Virus record (IMG/VR): IMGVR_UViG_3300047552_001669
Span: 1-24,403 of that record
From: a virus
Length of the DNA stretch: 24,403 bases
Direction: 5' to 3' (one strand)
In this document: positions 1 through 7,870 of the stretch, one piece after another
Position numbering within the stretch: the stretch's first letter is position 1
Layout: each line of letters begins with the position of its first letter
Notes under the pieces: generated by a model
Database searches by the model: none
What the model was told of the DNA's origin: nothing
The model's input: the letters and a program-made list of their open reading frames with translations, nothing else
Translations under genes and position numbers: made by a program

Positions 1-2149
1 TAATCATTCCAGTTGCAGCTCCGTTTGGTAAATCAATTCCGATATTGATAAAGCCACCGTTTGGATCAGCAGGAATTACAACTGGGTTCAAAACACCCCT
101 GAAGTCAAGCAGTAAATTAAATTCTACTTCTCCAGTTCTAAGGTTCGATTTGAAGTCATTGATGAGGTATCGCTTATCCTTGATTACCAATCTGTCATTG
201 AGCTGAAGGTTCGTCAATATGCTAATTGGTAAGTTGGTTTTTGCCGTAACAAATCGATTCTTAATGTTGTACAGATTGGACAAGTAAGCAAAGTAGTAGG
301 TATAGAACAGCGTATTCGATACCGTTGCATCGAGCAGTGGACTAATTTCTGCGGAAAAGTTTAGGGTGTAATTGATTCCAGTTTCTATCATGTCCTGAGA
401 CATAGGTGTGTAGCTAGTAACCGTGTAATGACCACCCGAGTCATTGACAAATTTAAAGTCGCATGTTTGGTTTTCGTACAAATACAAAACTAGTGGCTTC
501 GGAACGTATGGAGCAAATTCGTTGTTCAGGCAGTATCCTACCATGAGGTCGGTGCCAGTGAATTTATTTTGTAGCAGGTTTTCAAAAGGCACTTCAATAG
601 TGTATTCCTGACCATCATATTGGTAGTCATATAGAACGTCTCCATATTCCCTATTAAACAACTGAGCAAATTGCCTATTCAAAACAGCTTCAGATTGCTG
701 GTATTTCAAGTCGATTCGTTTGAACAAAGGCACCTTACTAATTGTGGTTTCATTGACATCCGTGTAGTCCGTTATGTCGTATATATTACCGTTATTGTAC
801 CAAGATTCTAGCGTCTCAAAATTGTAAACATCTGCTTCAAGTGAGTATGAAGTAATGTTCATTTGCTGCATGATTCCTTTCATGAAGTCGCTAATCTTCA
901 TGCTTGGAGCTAATGATTCTAAGCTCGTATATGCTAAAAGCGAAATAGCCGCACAAGTTATATCGATATAGTTATTGAAAGCCACTGGTATGCCATTCGG
1001 ATCATCAGAGTACCCACTCACAGCATATCTGACTTGTAGCTGTACGTTACAAGTGTCTGTAGCTCTAACCTGAAAAGTGTACAAGTCGTCTAGTCCTGAT
1101 GCGTTTGGTATGTCGATAACAGAAAAGAAACCAATAGTATTTCGTTGAAGCGTCTGTAGGTAGTTTCCATTTCGATACACATCAACATATACCATGTTTA
1201 CCGGTACAGAAAGTGTCAAGAGCTGTACACGAATACTATGCTGTAAAATGTCAATTCCAGTTTCCTGAAGTCTGATTGTGTCATTCGCTAGGTCAACAGA
1301 TGCAGTTAAGTAAGCGGCTACATCAACATAGTTCGGTGTCGGTGTAATTGGAACGGACGATTTTGCTGTGAAGTCAAAGTCGACAGAAGGTGTATTGTAA
1401 TTAAATTCAGTAGCGTTCTTATAGTACAGAAACAGCTTCGTGAATTTTGGATCAGTCAGAAAGTTTCCGTTGAAAGTTACGCCAAATTGTGCTTCGATAA
1501 GCTCCCAAATTTTGCTCACACGAACCGCTGGAAACAGCTCATTCTTGTTTATAGCTCCAGAAGTACTATGAATGTTATTTGAACCGCTCAGAGAGGGTAA
1601 ATTAAGCCAGTTTGGAGTCGTTGCACCTATCAGTTGGGATTGATATTGCCAAATACGATTTGAAGTTATTAGAGGGTATTTAACATCGTAGCTGTCTGTA
1701 GCATCAGTTATTCTATTGTATACCTCATCGCTGGTCCATTCGTGGTTCAAGCTGGAGTAGTCAAGATCCGATAGCATGGAGTCTCCTAGCGTGTCAAGTA
1801 AGCTACGAGTGTCTCCGTAAAAAGTTACTTCATAGCTGTATGCTTGTCCGTTTTTGAGTGTAGATTTTTCAATAGCAATTTTTCCACGTCTGAAAAAAGT
1901 ATTGTCAATTTCAATGACAGCACTTCTCCTGATATTCTGATCTATTGTGCTATCGACATCGCTTTCGTAAAAGTATTGATATATTCTATTGTTGTTTTTC
2001 GTTGCTGGTATGCTGAAACCTTGCGAAAAGTCGGTATATACCTTCGATATATCATTGATATTTTGTACAGATGAGTTTACAGAGATAGTTTCGTCATCAA
2101 ATAAGTCCAAAACCATTCCTTCAACAAATATCCTAACACTTCTGTTCAT
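1..2149 (-). CDS. Large virion structural protein, partial (C-terminus beyond left edge)
   Basis: An open frame runs from an ATG at 2149 to the window edge with no stop, giving at least 716 residues. The ATG overlaps the TAA of the upstream gene by one base. The N-terminus (RIFVEGMVLDLFDDE) and the later motif SIPATKNNN at about residues 46-54 match a pattern I recall from large structural proteins of Bacteroidota phages, in which a short N-terminal strand region is followed by a 'P-x-T-K-N-N' block. The rest is rich in Asn, Tyr, Thr and Ser with many short beta-type stretches, as expected of a tail or baseplate protein. It follows the 347-aa structural gene, a pairing I also associate with this phage group. 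The exact place in the virion cannot be told from sequence. The frame is certain; the role is by family resemblance. Confidence 0.75.
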   Translation of the reverse strand, partial: MNRSVRIFVEGMVLDLFDDETISVNSSVQNINDISKVYTDFSQGFSIPATKNNNRIYQYFYESDVDSTIDQNIRRSAVIEIDNTFFRRGKIAIEKSTLKNGQAYSYEVTFYGDTRSLLDTLGDSMLSDLDYSSLNHEWTSDEVYNRITDATDSYDVKYPLITSNRIWQYQSQLIGATTPNWLNLPSLSGSNNIHSTSGAINKNELFPAVRVSKIWELIEAQFGVTFNGNFLTDPKFTKLFLYYKNATEFNYNTPSVDFDFTAKSSVPITPTPNYVDVAAYLTASVDLANDTIRLQETGIDILQHSIRVQLLTLSVPVNMVYVDVYRNGNYLQTLQRNTIGFFSVIDIPNASGLDDLYTFQVRATDTCNVQLQVRYAVSGYSDDPNGIPVAFNNYIDITCAAISLLAYTSLESLAPSMKISDFMKGIMQQMNITSYSLEADVYNFETLESWYNNGNIYDITDYTDVNETTISKVPLFKRIDLKYQQSEAVLNRQFAQLFNREYGDVLYDYQYDGQEYTIEVPFENLLQNKFTGTDLMVGYCLNNEFAPYVPKPLVLYLYENQTCDFKFVNDSGGHYTVTSYTPMSQDMIETGINYTLNFSAEISPLLDATVSNTLFYTYYFAYLSNLYNIKNRFVTAKTNLPISILTNLQLNDRLVIKDKRYLINDFKSNLRTGEVEFNLLLDFRGVLNPVVIPADPNGGFINIGIDLPNGAATGMI

Positions 2150-3192
2150 TAGTTTACAGAGTTTATCATATCAAATGCAGCGTCAAATGTCAGCTCGTAA
2201 TTGATATTCTTGTTATTAATAGACTTATACAATTCTACTGAGTTGGTGCTTAGGGTGTAAGGCAGTCCGTTTATTAGTATTCTGTCGCTCAAAAGTAGCT
2301 CTCGAACAACTTCCTTGTAGCTTTCTGGCACCCAACCTGAGTTCACTTTGATATTTGCTTTAGCGTTCGTGTTGAATGTCTGCACCTGAGGTTCTTGCTG
2401 CAAATAGAATGGCCAAGAGTTCGGATTCATTTTGTATGTACTAGTTTGCTTCGTCATGTTATCATAAGATGCCTTGAAGAAAAACGTAGATTGCCAAGCT
2501 CCATATCGATTGACAAAGCTGCATTCTACCACATCATATTTGCACTCCAAGTTTGGAGTCATTTTTACCGTGAATTTAGGTACGAGTGCGCCAGTGAGTA
2601 CTTCGAATATGTTTCCATCCTGCTCCCAAGTAGGTCGAACAAGTGGTACGTTTTTCATTCCTGCTAGACCTACAGATGAAGTTGAAACAGCTCCGGTAAC
2701 TAGATTAGTCCAGCGCACAAAGTATCCTGACGTTGCATAGAATGTAAGGAAACCAATTGAATTTCCGAAAGGGTTGTACTGATAGTTGTCAGAAGTCAAA
2801 TGATAGTCGCCCAAGTCTGGATTCGAACCATCCTCGAAGTATCCATATCCTGCAAAACCAAGATATTGCAGGTCGGTACCTACCTGAATAAAGCTAGTCG
2901 TTATCTTTTTGAATTTCTTGATTTTGACATTGACATATTGGTCCGTGTTAGCACTAACCAAACCAGTCACGGTCTGTAATTGGTTGTGGTTTATGTATTC
3001 GAGTATGTATGGAGATACATCATAGTAAGTCGCTGGATTCGAGGTACTTGGTATTTTTTTACTAAGCGTTTTTGTCGGACTAGCTGGAGCTGGACCAGTA
3101 CCATTCCAAATGTAAATTTGCAGTTTAGTTTCAACCTGACCTGCTTCATTGATTTCCACCATGTATGGAGACCTTGCGAATATCTTATCCAT
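2149..3192 (-). CDS. Virion structural protein (347 aa), tail-associated family of Bacteroidota phages
   Basis: The 347-residue protein starts at an ATG that overlaps the end of the gp10-like gene by 8 nt and ends with a TAA that overlaps the next ATG by one base. Its N-terminus (FARSPYMVEINEAGQVETKLQIYIWNG) resembles a structural family I recognise from Bacteroidota phages, with an 'ARSP-x-x-(I/V)-E-I-N-E' opening followed by beta-rich sequence and a Pro/Ser/Thr-rich loop (about residues 33-42). The remainder is rich in aromatic and Asn residues without signal peptide or membrane segment. Its location between connector-type genes and a very large structural gene supports a tail or baseplate role. 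No enzymatic motif is visible. Function beyond 'virion component' is inference. Confidence 0.65.
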   Translation of the reverse strand: MDKIFARSPYMVEINEAGQVETKLQIYIWNGTGPAPASPTKTLSKKIPSTSNPATYYDVSPYILEYINHNQLQTVTGLVSANTDQYVNVKIKKFKKITTSFIQVGTDLQYLGFAGYGYFEDGSNPDLGDYHLTSDNYQYNPFGNSIGFLTFYATSGYFVRWTNLVTGAVSTSSVGLAGMKNVPLVRPTWEQDGNIFEVLTGALVPKFTVKMTPNLECKYDVVECSFVNRYGAWQSTFFFKASYDNMTKQTSTYKMNPNSWPFYLQQEPQVQTFNTNAKANIKVNSGWVPESYKEVVRELLLSDRILINGLPYTLSTNSVELYKSINNKNINYELTFDAAFDMINSVN

Positions 3193-3733
3193 TTTTGAAT
3201 TTTTGTATTTCTTTTAACAATTCCTGAGCTGTTACTTGACCGTATGCTTCTGCTAGGTCTGGGGTTAATTTTCTAAGTAGGTTTTGGTATGGCTTCGTGA
3301 AAAAATATGTCGGCTCAATACCTTGACTATAGATAGAGCGAGCTATCAAAAATTTAAGTGATGCCCTTGACATAAAGCGACCTTTCTTGTCTCGTGGTGC
3401 AATACCTCTTTGAATGATCCATTTGTCCAAAGCTCTGCGCATTCCACCCTTGCCAGTTTTGGTACCAAATCGAAATGGACTTTTCGGTGCCTTTTGAATA
3501 CCATTCGGAACCCTGCTAGGATCTACACCTCGAACCCCTTGATCCTGAAACATTCCGTAATCTTCCATGAGGAAAACTAGCTTTGCGTTTCCATCCTTGT
3601 CAAATTGCAGGGTGTAGTCCAAAGATTTGTACAATTTACCGCTGGCATTTTTTTTCTTTTGGGTAAGGTTGGTCCGTGCCTGCTTAATTACAGACTTGGC
3701 AAATACTTGGAGCGTGTTCTGTACCTCGTTCAT
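3185..3733 (-). CDS. HK97 gp10-like head-tail/tail-completion protein
   Basis: The protein has 182 residues counted from the ATG at 3733, which overlaps the TAA of the upstream gene (TAATG); a TTG two codons further up would give 184. It opens with a helix (NEVQNTLQVFAKSVIKQARTNL), followed by basic loops, a segment with G-M-F-Q-D-Q-G-V-R-G, a Gly/Lys-rich loop (FRFGTKTGKGG) and a C-terminal helical part ending in a TYFFTKPYQNLL stretch. A 'YG-x-x-x-D-x-G' core, a basic loop and a 'P-T-x-F' element near the C-terminus are what I expect of HK97 gp10-like tail-completion proteins. Position between a small tail protein gene and tail genes fits. The assignment rests on pattern and context, not on a catalytic motif. 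Confidence 0.55.
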   Translation of the reverse strand: MNEVQNTLQVFAKSVIKQARTNLTQKKKNASGKLYKSLDYTLQFDKDGNAKLVFLMEDYGMFQDQGVRGVDPSRVPNGIQKAPKSPFRFGTKTGKGGMRRALDKWIIQRGIAPRDKKGRFMSRASLKFLIARSIYSQGIEPTYFFTKPYQNLLRKLTPDLAEAYGQVTAQELLKEIQKFKNG

Positions 3734-4185
3734 TAGCAAATTGACATATCGTTAGGAATAGTAACGGACATATTGATAGTCCATCCTGCTAGGTAGTTTT
3801 CAAAACGCTCACTGAATGATTCCATTGAGAACGAATTGAGCTGGATCATTTTGTCGTATAGATTTCCATGCAATAGACTAGCGTGAAGTCTGAGACAAGT
3901 TTGGTATGTATTGTTCAGTACGTCATGCTCATTGTCATTCCCAAAGAATATGTCTGTAGTCGGCTCCTTTGAGTAGTCAACAATATCCATGACAAAGATT
4001 AGGAAGTCAAATGTTACCGTGTTTGTGTTCGGATTGGCATTGAGTACCGTCATGTGTACAAGTGGGAAAATCGTTTGCTTAGCAATGTCTATAGCAGCTA
4101 TATCTCCATAGCTCGTTGTATTAACAAGTGGGTATGCAGCTATTTCGTTTCGTATTTCTTCGGTTACCCAGTAAAAAGCATTCAT
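3733..4185 (-). CDS. Small tail/connector protein (150 aa)
   Basis: A 150-residue protein whose ATG overlaps the upstream stop by 4 nt (ATGA) and whose TAA overlaps the next ATG. It begins with a helix (FYWVTEEIRNEIAAYP), then IDIAKQTIFPLVHMTV, FLIFVMDIVDYS, and DIFFGNDNEHDVLNNT, and ends ENYLAGWTINMSVTIPNDMSIC. I recognise the order 'D-x-x-K-Q-x-x-x-P-L-x-H', 'M-D-I-V-D', 'G-N-D-N-E-x-D-V-L-N' and 'F-E-N-x-x-A-G-W' from small proteins in the tail module of Bacteroidota phages, where they sit next to gp10-like genes. The alpha-beta layout would fit a tail terminator or connector ring, but no experiment known to me fixes this. No signal peptide or membrane segment. Confidence 0.55.
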   Translation of the reverse strand: MNAFYWVTEEIRNEIAAYPLVNTTSYGDIAAIDIAKQTIFPLVHMTVLNANPNTNTVTFDFLIFVMDIVDYSKEPTTDIFFGNDNEHDVLNNTYQTCLRLHASLLHGNLYDKMIQLNSFSMESFSERFENYLAGWTINMSVTIPNDMSIC

Positions 4186-4466
4186 CGTTTTAATTTATTT
4201 AGTTCTCGTTCGTGTCTCATTTGTTCAATCATGTCCTTTTCGATTTCATAGCTCAAAAATGTAAGTGCTGTAAAGACATTGATGGACGTAACTTGTTCAA
4301 ATTTTGTAATGTCTCCTTTAGCAACTCGGTAAATACTGTTATACCATCCCCATTTTTTGCTGAACTGTGCTGTTTCAGAGTAGTCATCAGCTCTGACTCC
4401 ATCTCCTTGCTCAATGTCTTTATAGAGCGCAGGAAATGATTGTACAATTCGTTTTCTAAAGTCCAA
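4182..4466 (-). CDS. -1 frame extension (94 codons), probably fused to the preceding frame by programmed frameshift
   Basis: This frame has no ATG: its first codon is a TTG formed by the last two T of a nine-T run plus G. It overlaps the preceding gene for 214 nt in the -1 frame. The residues AQFSKKWGWYNSIYRVAKG followed by DITKFEQVTSINVFTALTFLS look like a real conserved protein: a 'K-W-G-W-Y-x-x-I-Y-x-L-A-x-x-D-I-T-K-F-x-x-V-T' block that I associate with short reading frames in tail modules of Bacteroidota phages. It ends in a charged helix and its TGA overlaps the next ATG by 4 nt. If the ribosome shifts at the T run, the product is 163 residues of the upstream frame plus 94 of this one, 257 in all. 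Independent initiation at the TTG is the alternative. Confidence 0.6.
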   Translation of the reverse strand: MDFRKRIVQSFPALYKDIEQGDGVRADDYSETAQFSKKWGWYNSIYRVAKGDITKFEQVTSINVFTALTFLSYEIEKDMIEQMRHERELNKLKR

Positions 4467-4954
4467 AAAAAAAGCGAACTACCGAGTGCCACATCAAGTG
4501 GTGCGTATTGCATAAGCTCTGCAAATTCGGCTGTGCCAGTGTATTGCATGATTCTGTAGCTTCCGTTCTTTTTGGTTTCGATAGGTCGGTACATTACAGC
4601 CAGTGCCTTGTGGTATGTATCCCAAGACTCCATGTATTTCTCCAAGTCCATGTACTCACCCCATGACATATCTTCAATGTTAGGTATGAAACCAAATTCC
4701 ATGTCCTTGATTTTGAATGTCTTGACTAGCTCGGGGGTGCGTTGAAATATAGTAGCAATTTTGGTGACGAGGCGCATGACATCAGTGGCCTTTATCTGAG
4801 CTGCCTGCTGTAATTTCAAACCGCAGAACAATTCAATAGTTTTGTGGTTCAAGAATTCAGGATCGTTGCTGGTTTTGATCAGCTTCATGTACTCCTGATA
4901 AGTCCTGAGCGAAATTTCGTTCAATGATGTCGGTATTTTGATTTCAACCTGCAT
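4253..4954 (-). CDS. Tail assembly chaperone-like protein, zero-frame product
   Basis: The zero-frame product has 233 residues from an ATG 32 nt after the terminase large-subunit stop. Residues 1-160 are mostly helical (ISLRTYQEYMKLIK; ELFCGLKLQQAAQIKATDVMRLVTKI; MSWGEYMDLEKYM), like the N-terminal 'tail chaperone' part of frameshifted gene pairs. From codon 163, at a nine-T run, a second frame takes over with stronger protein character, so the last 70 residues of this frame may be the minor or terminated product. In lambda, G and T are related in the same way, but there they precede the tape measure; here the genes that follow are connector-like, so 'tail chaperone' is an inference from layout and overlap. 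No enzymatic motif is seen. Confidence 0.6.
   Translation of the reverse strand: MQVEIKIPTSLNEISLRTYQEYMKLIKTSNDPEFLNHKTIELFCGLKLQQAAQIKATDVMRLVTKIATIFQRTPELVKTFKIKDMEFGFIPNIEDMSWGEYMDLEKYMESWDTYHKALAVMYRPIETKKNGSYRIMQYTGTAEFAELMQYAPLDVALGSSLFFWTLENELYNHFLRSIKTLSKEMESELMTTLKQHSSAKNGDGITVFTELLKETLQNLNKLRPSMSLQHLHF
4464..4474 (-). other. Slippery run (C followed by nine T, then GG): candidate -1 ribosomal frameshift site
   Basis: On the minus strand the run is read CTT TTT TTT TGG in the zero frame. After the codon at 4468-4466, a one-base slip back gives TTG GAC, which enters the 94-codon open frame exactly at its first codon. T-TTT-TTT heptamers fit the X-XXY-YYZ form of classical slippery sites. 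Transcriptional slippage on the homopolymer would have a similar result. I could not identify a clear downstream stimulatory hairpin by eye. Confidence 0.55.
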
Positions 4955-4986
4955 ATTACTATAACTAATTATTTTGATTTTGTAAT

Positions 4987-6156
4987 TTACTTCAAGAAGT
5001 ATCTACCCTTGTTCGGATTCGCTAGGGTTTTCGATATATAGTATCGGGCAGCATCTATTCCGTGATTCCATTTGTCCTCAGGAATTGATTTGTTCGTCTT
5101 GTCAACCCATGAGTAGTTGTTGAATTCCTTAAGCAGATTCTTGCTTTCCTGCTCGATAATTAACTGGTATTCTAGCATGAGTGAAATACCTGCTGTTACA
5201 GAGCCAGTTCCCTTTTCAGCTGGCACAATATTCAGTCCACGTTGCTTCAATTCGAATATAAGTCGAACTTCCTGCGAGTCTCCGACAATTAAATTTCTAC
5301 CTGCATGAGCTAGGTTTTTGTCATACAATTCCCCAGTGCTGAGTCCGGTACTCCAAAAGCATTCTTTCATGTATATTTTCTTGCCTTTGGTGTCTATCCA
5401 AATTTTAATGAGTGTCGAAGGATCTGTAGAGAAACCGTAGTCCTGACCAAACCCCATGTGTTCAGCTATGTATTTACCATCCTTCTCAAAGTCCTCGTCC
5501 TTGAAAGGTAACGAAACGTAGTTGCTGAATATAGCTCCAGTCGGTTGCGCTCTATTACCAGTACCATATACCTTCCACCAATATTCGTTCGTTAATTTGC
5601 TCTCAATGTCATCAACCTGAGCTTTTGTCAAGTGCGGATTGTCTTTGTATGTCGTAATTAGTGGTGGGTACTTCTCAATGTATTTATCCAACCAATGCTC
5701 CTGAGGTAACGCAGGGTTGTAGTCGGCAATGATTCTATGCCTAGTACGAGGAAAAAGCTGGTCGATAGTTTCTTCAGGGAATTGATGCGCTTCGTTTATC
5801 CAAAGGATGTCCCTTGATCTACCGTGAATTTTGTCTGGGTTGTCTGCTCCGTAGTAGTTTATGTTGTTCCCATACAAGTTGTAAATGTGGTCTGTCTTGT
5901 TGTGAAACTCATCCCGATATAGTTGGTGTTTAATCAGGACATCTTTGAAGTCTTTCCATGCAGTTGCCTTCAATGCCGCATAAGTATCCCTGCATAAGTC
6001 AATTTCCAACCTAGCGTTCGGGTTTGTTTTACACAACCATATCAAATAGTAAATAAGTGAGTACGTTTTTCCTGAGCGTGTACCACCCTGCAACAAGGTT
6101 ACCCTATGATTTGGAACCTTTTTTTTTAGATATAGGAAGTTCGGGTTTGCTTGCAT
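4987..6156 (-). CDS. terL: Terminase large subunit (packaging ATPase/nuclease)
   Basis: This is the motor that pumps DNA into the prohead and cuts the concatemer. I choose the ATG at 6156, which overlaps the small-subunit stop (TGATG), giving 389 residues; a TTG one codon upstream is in frame. Counting from that TTG, the N-terminal ATPase shows Walker A GGTRSGKT at residues 25-32 and a Walker B ILWINE with the catalytic Glu at 123, followed by the ADYNPA coupling motif. The C-terminal RNase H-like nuclease shows an early Asp in GQDYGFS, a second in VGDSQ and a third in GIDAARYY. Size and motif order are normal for Terminase_3/6-type proteins. It directly follows the small subunit. A run of nine A near the start encodes Leu-Lys-Lys-Lys and is not needed for any frameshift. 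Confidence 0.95.
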   Translation of the reverse strand: MQANPNFLYLKKKVPNHRVTLLQGGTRSGKTYSLIYYLIWLCKTNPNARLEIDLCRDTYAALKATAWKDFKDVLIKHQLYRDEFHNKTDHIYNLYGNNINYYGADNPDKIHGRSRDILWINEAHQFPEETIDQLFPRTRHRIIADYNPALPQEHWLDKYIEKYPPLITTYKDNPHLTKAQVDDIESKLTNEYWWKVYGTGNRAQPTGAIFSNYVSLPFKDEDFEKDGKYIAEHMGFGQDYGFSTDPSTLIKIWIDTKGKKIYMKECFWSTGLSTGELYDKNLAHAGRNLIVGDSQEVRLIFELKQRGLNIVPAEKGTGSVTAGISLMLEYQLIIEQESKNLLKEFNNYSWVDKTNKSIPEDKWNHGIDAARYYISKTLANPNKGRYFLK

Positions 6157-6521
6157 CAATCTTCAAGTTCTTGATCCAACCAATCTGGGAGCTTCGATTC
6201 GCTATCTGCTACTAGATGCTCGCTTCTCTCCACATATCCACGACTTTTACCTTTCGTTTTTAGGTAGAATATAATCGAGGTTGTGTTTTCGCTCTTGATT
6301 TGTTTCAGTAGCATAGTCTCTGCCATATCCAACAGAGATTCGTTTACCTCTTCGCACTTGGCTTTGAAGTCCTCATCTTCCTTAAGCCATCGATAGTAAG
6401 TTTCTCGACTGATTAGTATTTTTTTGCAGGCAACCGATACATTACCAGCTGCCTGCTCAAATGCCTCTAGAAACAAGGCCTTTTTTTCAATATTTTTTTC
6501 GATGCTTTTTTTGTATGTCAT
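6156..6521 (-). CDS. terS: Terminase small subunit
   Basis: A 121-residue DNA-binding protein that recognises the packaging site and recruits the large subunit. Residues about 16-50 form a helix-turn-helix of the type found in phage terminase small subunits: AAGNVSVACKKILISRETYYRWLKEDEDF. A long helical oligomerisation segment follows (KCEEVNESLLDMAETMLLKQI), then SIIFYLKTKGKSRGY, a pattern I recall from the phBC6A51-like small terminase group, and an acidic C-terminal tail (LPDWLDQELED) that may contact the large subunit. Its TGA overlaps the large-subunit start. It lies 15 nt after the RarA-C-like gene, and both are probably driven from the promoter at 7180-7211. Confidence 0.85.
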   Translation of the reverse strand: MTYKKSIEKNIEKKALFLEAFEQAAGNVSVACKKILISRETYYRWLKEDEDFKAKCEEVNESLLDMAETMLLKQIKSENTTSIIFYLKTKGKSRGYVERSEHLVADSESKLPDWLDQELED

Positions 6522-6536
6522 ATTTGTCGATTTTTC

Positions 6537-7160
6537 CTAGTCAAATAGTCCTGCAGGTGGCTCAGGTTTGTTTGGCTTTGCTTCCTGCTTTGCCCTGCGC
6601 TCTTCTTCCTGCGCTTCGATGTCAAATTTCCTAGCTAGTTGCTCAAATAGTCGCTCGTTGTCAATTTCGGCTCGGTTGTTAATGAGTGCGCCTTCATCGT
6701 AGAAGTGGTCTAATCCTCTCCTGAGCATTTTGCCTCGTCTAGTGTGCATATCGAATGCGTAGTCAGGTACAATGCGTGTTTTTGCTCTGTTGGAGTGCTG
6801 CGCCCAGTAAACTGAATAAGCTAGGTCAGTGTAGCGTGATTTTTTGGCTCTAGCCAGCTCTATGAATGTTTGGAGCATGACTAGTTTTTTGGAGACCTTT
6901 TTTGGTCTGTGCTTTTCCAAATAGTCGTGTGCTTGTTTAAGTGCAATGACCTGAGCTGTGAAGTTTTTTTCCGCAATACCAATGTCCTCGTGAGCAATGA
7001 TAAGGATTCGATTCCAAAGGTGTCCAACATAATTGCTGTCATAAAGTTCGATACCCCAAAAGACAGCTTCATCCTCATCGCATCTGCGAATAGCTTTTTG
7101 GAAAGCGGACATGGCCTCATAGTAGTCATATCCATTAATAGTTTTCATTTCGTATGCCAT
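6537..7160 (-). CDS. RarA/MgsA C-terminal-domain protein without the AAA+ ATPase
   Basis: A 207-residue protein. Residues 11-150 follow the C-terminal tetramerisation domain of RarA/MgsA (replication-associated clamp-loader-like ATPases): YEAMSAFQKAIRRCDEDEAVFWG parallels the bacterial 'D-x-x-S-A-x-x-K-S-x-R-G-S-D-x-D-A-A-L-Y-W' block, HEDIGIA parallels 'S-E-D-I-G', and ELARAKKSR parallels 'Y-L-A-x-A-P-K-S-N'. There is no Walker motif and no room for the ATPase. The C-terminus is a charged, Pro-rich tail ending PPAGLFD, which could be a peptide docking site. It is the first gene after a strong promoter and precedes the terminase. I infer that it binds or sequesters host RarA or acts on phage replication-packaging coupling; neither has been shown here. 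Confidence 0.7.
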   Translation of the reverse strand: MAYEMKTINGYDYYEAMSAFQKAIRRCDEDEAVFWGIELYDSNYVGHLWNRILIIAHEDIGIAEKNFTAQVIALKQAHDYLEKHRPKKVSKKLVMLQTFIELARAKKSRYTDLAYSVYWAQHSNRAKTRIVPDYAFDMHTRRGKMLRRGLDHFYDEGALINNRAEIDNERLFEQLARKFDIEAQEEERRAKQEAKPNKPEPPAGLFD

Positions 7161-7170
7161 AGTGTTATAT

Positions 7171-7211
7171 ATTTATAGGCAAATATAGGTATTTGTATGA
7201 AGTACTACAAA
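7171..7211 (-). promoter_or_regulatory. Bacteroidota-type promoter for the packaging/structural block (repeat copy 1)
   Basis: On the minus strand TTTG (7211-7208) is followed after exactly 20 nt by TATATTTG (7187-7180), a full match to the Bacteroidota -33/-7 consensus. The conserved extension GCCTATAAA follows. The first ATG downstream is at 7160. The same 16-mer TATATTTGCCTATAAA occurs at three other places in the window, and this copy also shares the GTAGTA just after the -33 box with the copy at 14913. Confidence 0.85.
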
Positions 7212-7222
7212 CCTGATGAAAA

Positions 7223-7870
7223 TTATTTTGCGTTTATTCTGATCACTTCAAAAGCTTCAGCATATTTCGTGTTTGCTTGCACTCCATGACAAATAGCCAA
7301 ACTTTCGATATACTCTGCGCTGGCATAATTTCGGTGGCTTTGTGAAGTGTACTGAGATATTGCAGCTATCTTATTGGCTATGTCAATTTCTTCAACGTGT
7401 ATGAATAATTGATAGTTGAATTTATACAGATTCCATGCAAGCTCATATCCAAATATCGTTTGGTGTTTAAACGCTCTCAATGATTCCTCATGAATAACCT
7501 GATGGTCTTGGTGTATGTCGTGTCCTGAGGGAATGAAAACAATGTCAGGTTGCACCCTAGTTTTGTAGTGCAGCAACAAATCGAGTATCATTTGTCTAGT
7601 TTCATGGAATTTTCGCACTTGAAAGTGGTGTATAAACAACCTATTTTTGTGCAGTCCTAGATCCTGAGAAGCCAATTTGATTTCTTCTACCAACCTATTG
7701 TTTTGAGTTCCGTGTTCAATGATATTTGCAGCCGAGCTAAAAGCTACATGATATACTTCATGCCCATCCCTGATCAATTTGCTTATGCTGGCTCCAAGTC
7801 CAAATTCTCCATCATCCGTGTGAGGAGACAATACTAGTATTTTTTGATTCTGTCCTAATTTCATGTCCAT
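7223..7870 (-). CDS. PIG-L/LmbE-family N-deacetylase
   Basis: A 215-residue zinc-dependent deacetylase of the type that removes acetyl groups from N-acetylglucosamine-linked substrates (PIG-L, MshB, BshB). The first motif is SPHTDDGEFGLGA (residues 15-27), with H17, D19 and D20 in the metal/catalytic site; the second is HDIHQDH (117-123). Length and spacing are normal for the family. No signal peptide, so it acts in the cytoplasm. It overlaps the upstream WbqC gene by 59 nt, and a second ATG at 7864 is possible. It is the last gene of a four-gene overlapping cassette. I infer the substrate is an amino sugar placed by the neighbouring glycosyltransferase, either on DNA or on a nucleotide-sugar. 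The fold assignment is firm, the substrate is not. Confidence 0.88.
   Translation of the reverse strand: MDMKLGQNQKILVLSPHTDDGEFGLGASISKLIRDGHEVYHVAFSSAANIIEHGTQNNRLVEEIKLASQDLGLHKNRLFIHHFQVRKFHETRQMILDLLLHYKTRVQPDIVFIPSGHDIHQDHQVIHEESLRAFKHQTIFGYELAWNLYKFNYQLFIHVEEIDIANKIAAISQYTSQSHRNYASAEYIESLAICHGVQANTKYAEAFEVIRINAK

Noticed and set aside
6119-6127. Nine-A run in the minus-strand sense near the start of the large terminase gene as a second frameshift site
   Set aside because: The terminase frame is complete through it, encoding Leu-Lys-Lys-Lys before the Walker A region, and no useful frame is entered by a shift.
6881-7135. 84-codon minus-strand frame inside the RarA-C-like gene
   Set aside because: It is out of frame with a protein whose conserved blocks are clear, and has no leader or coupling.
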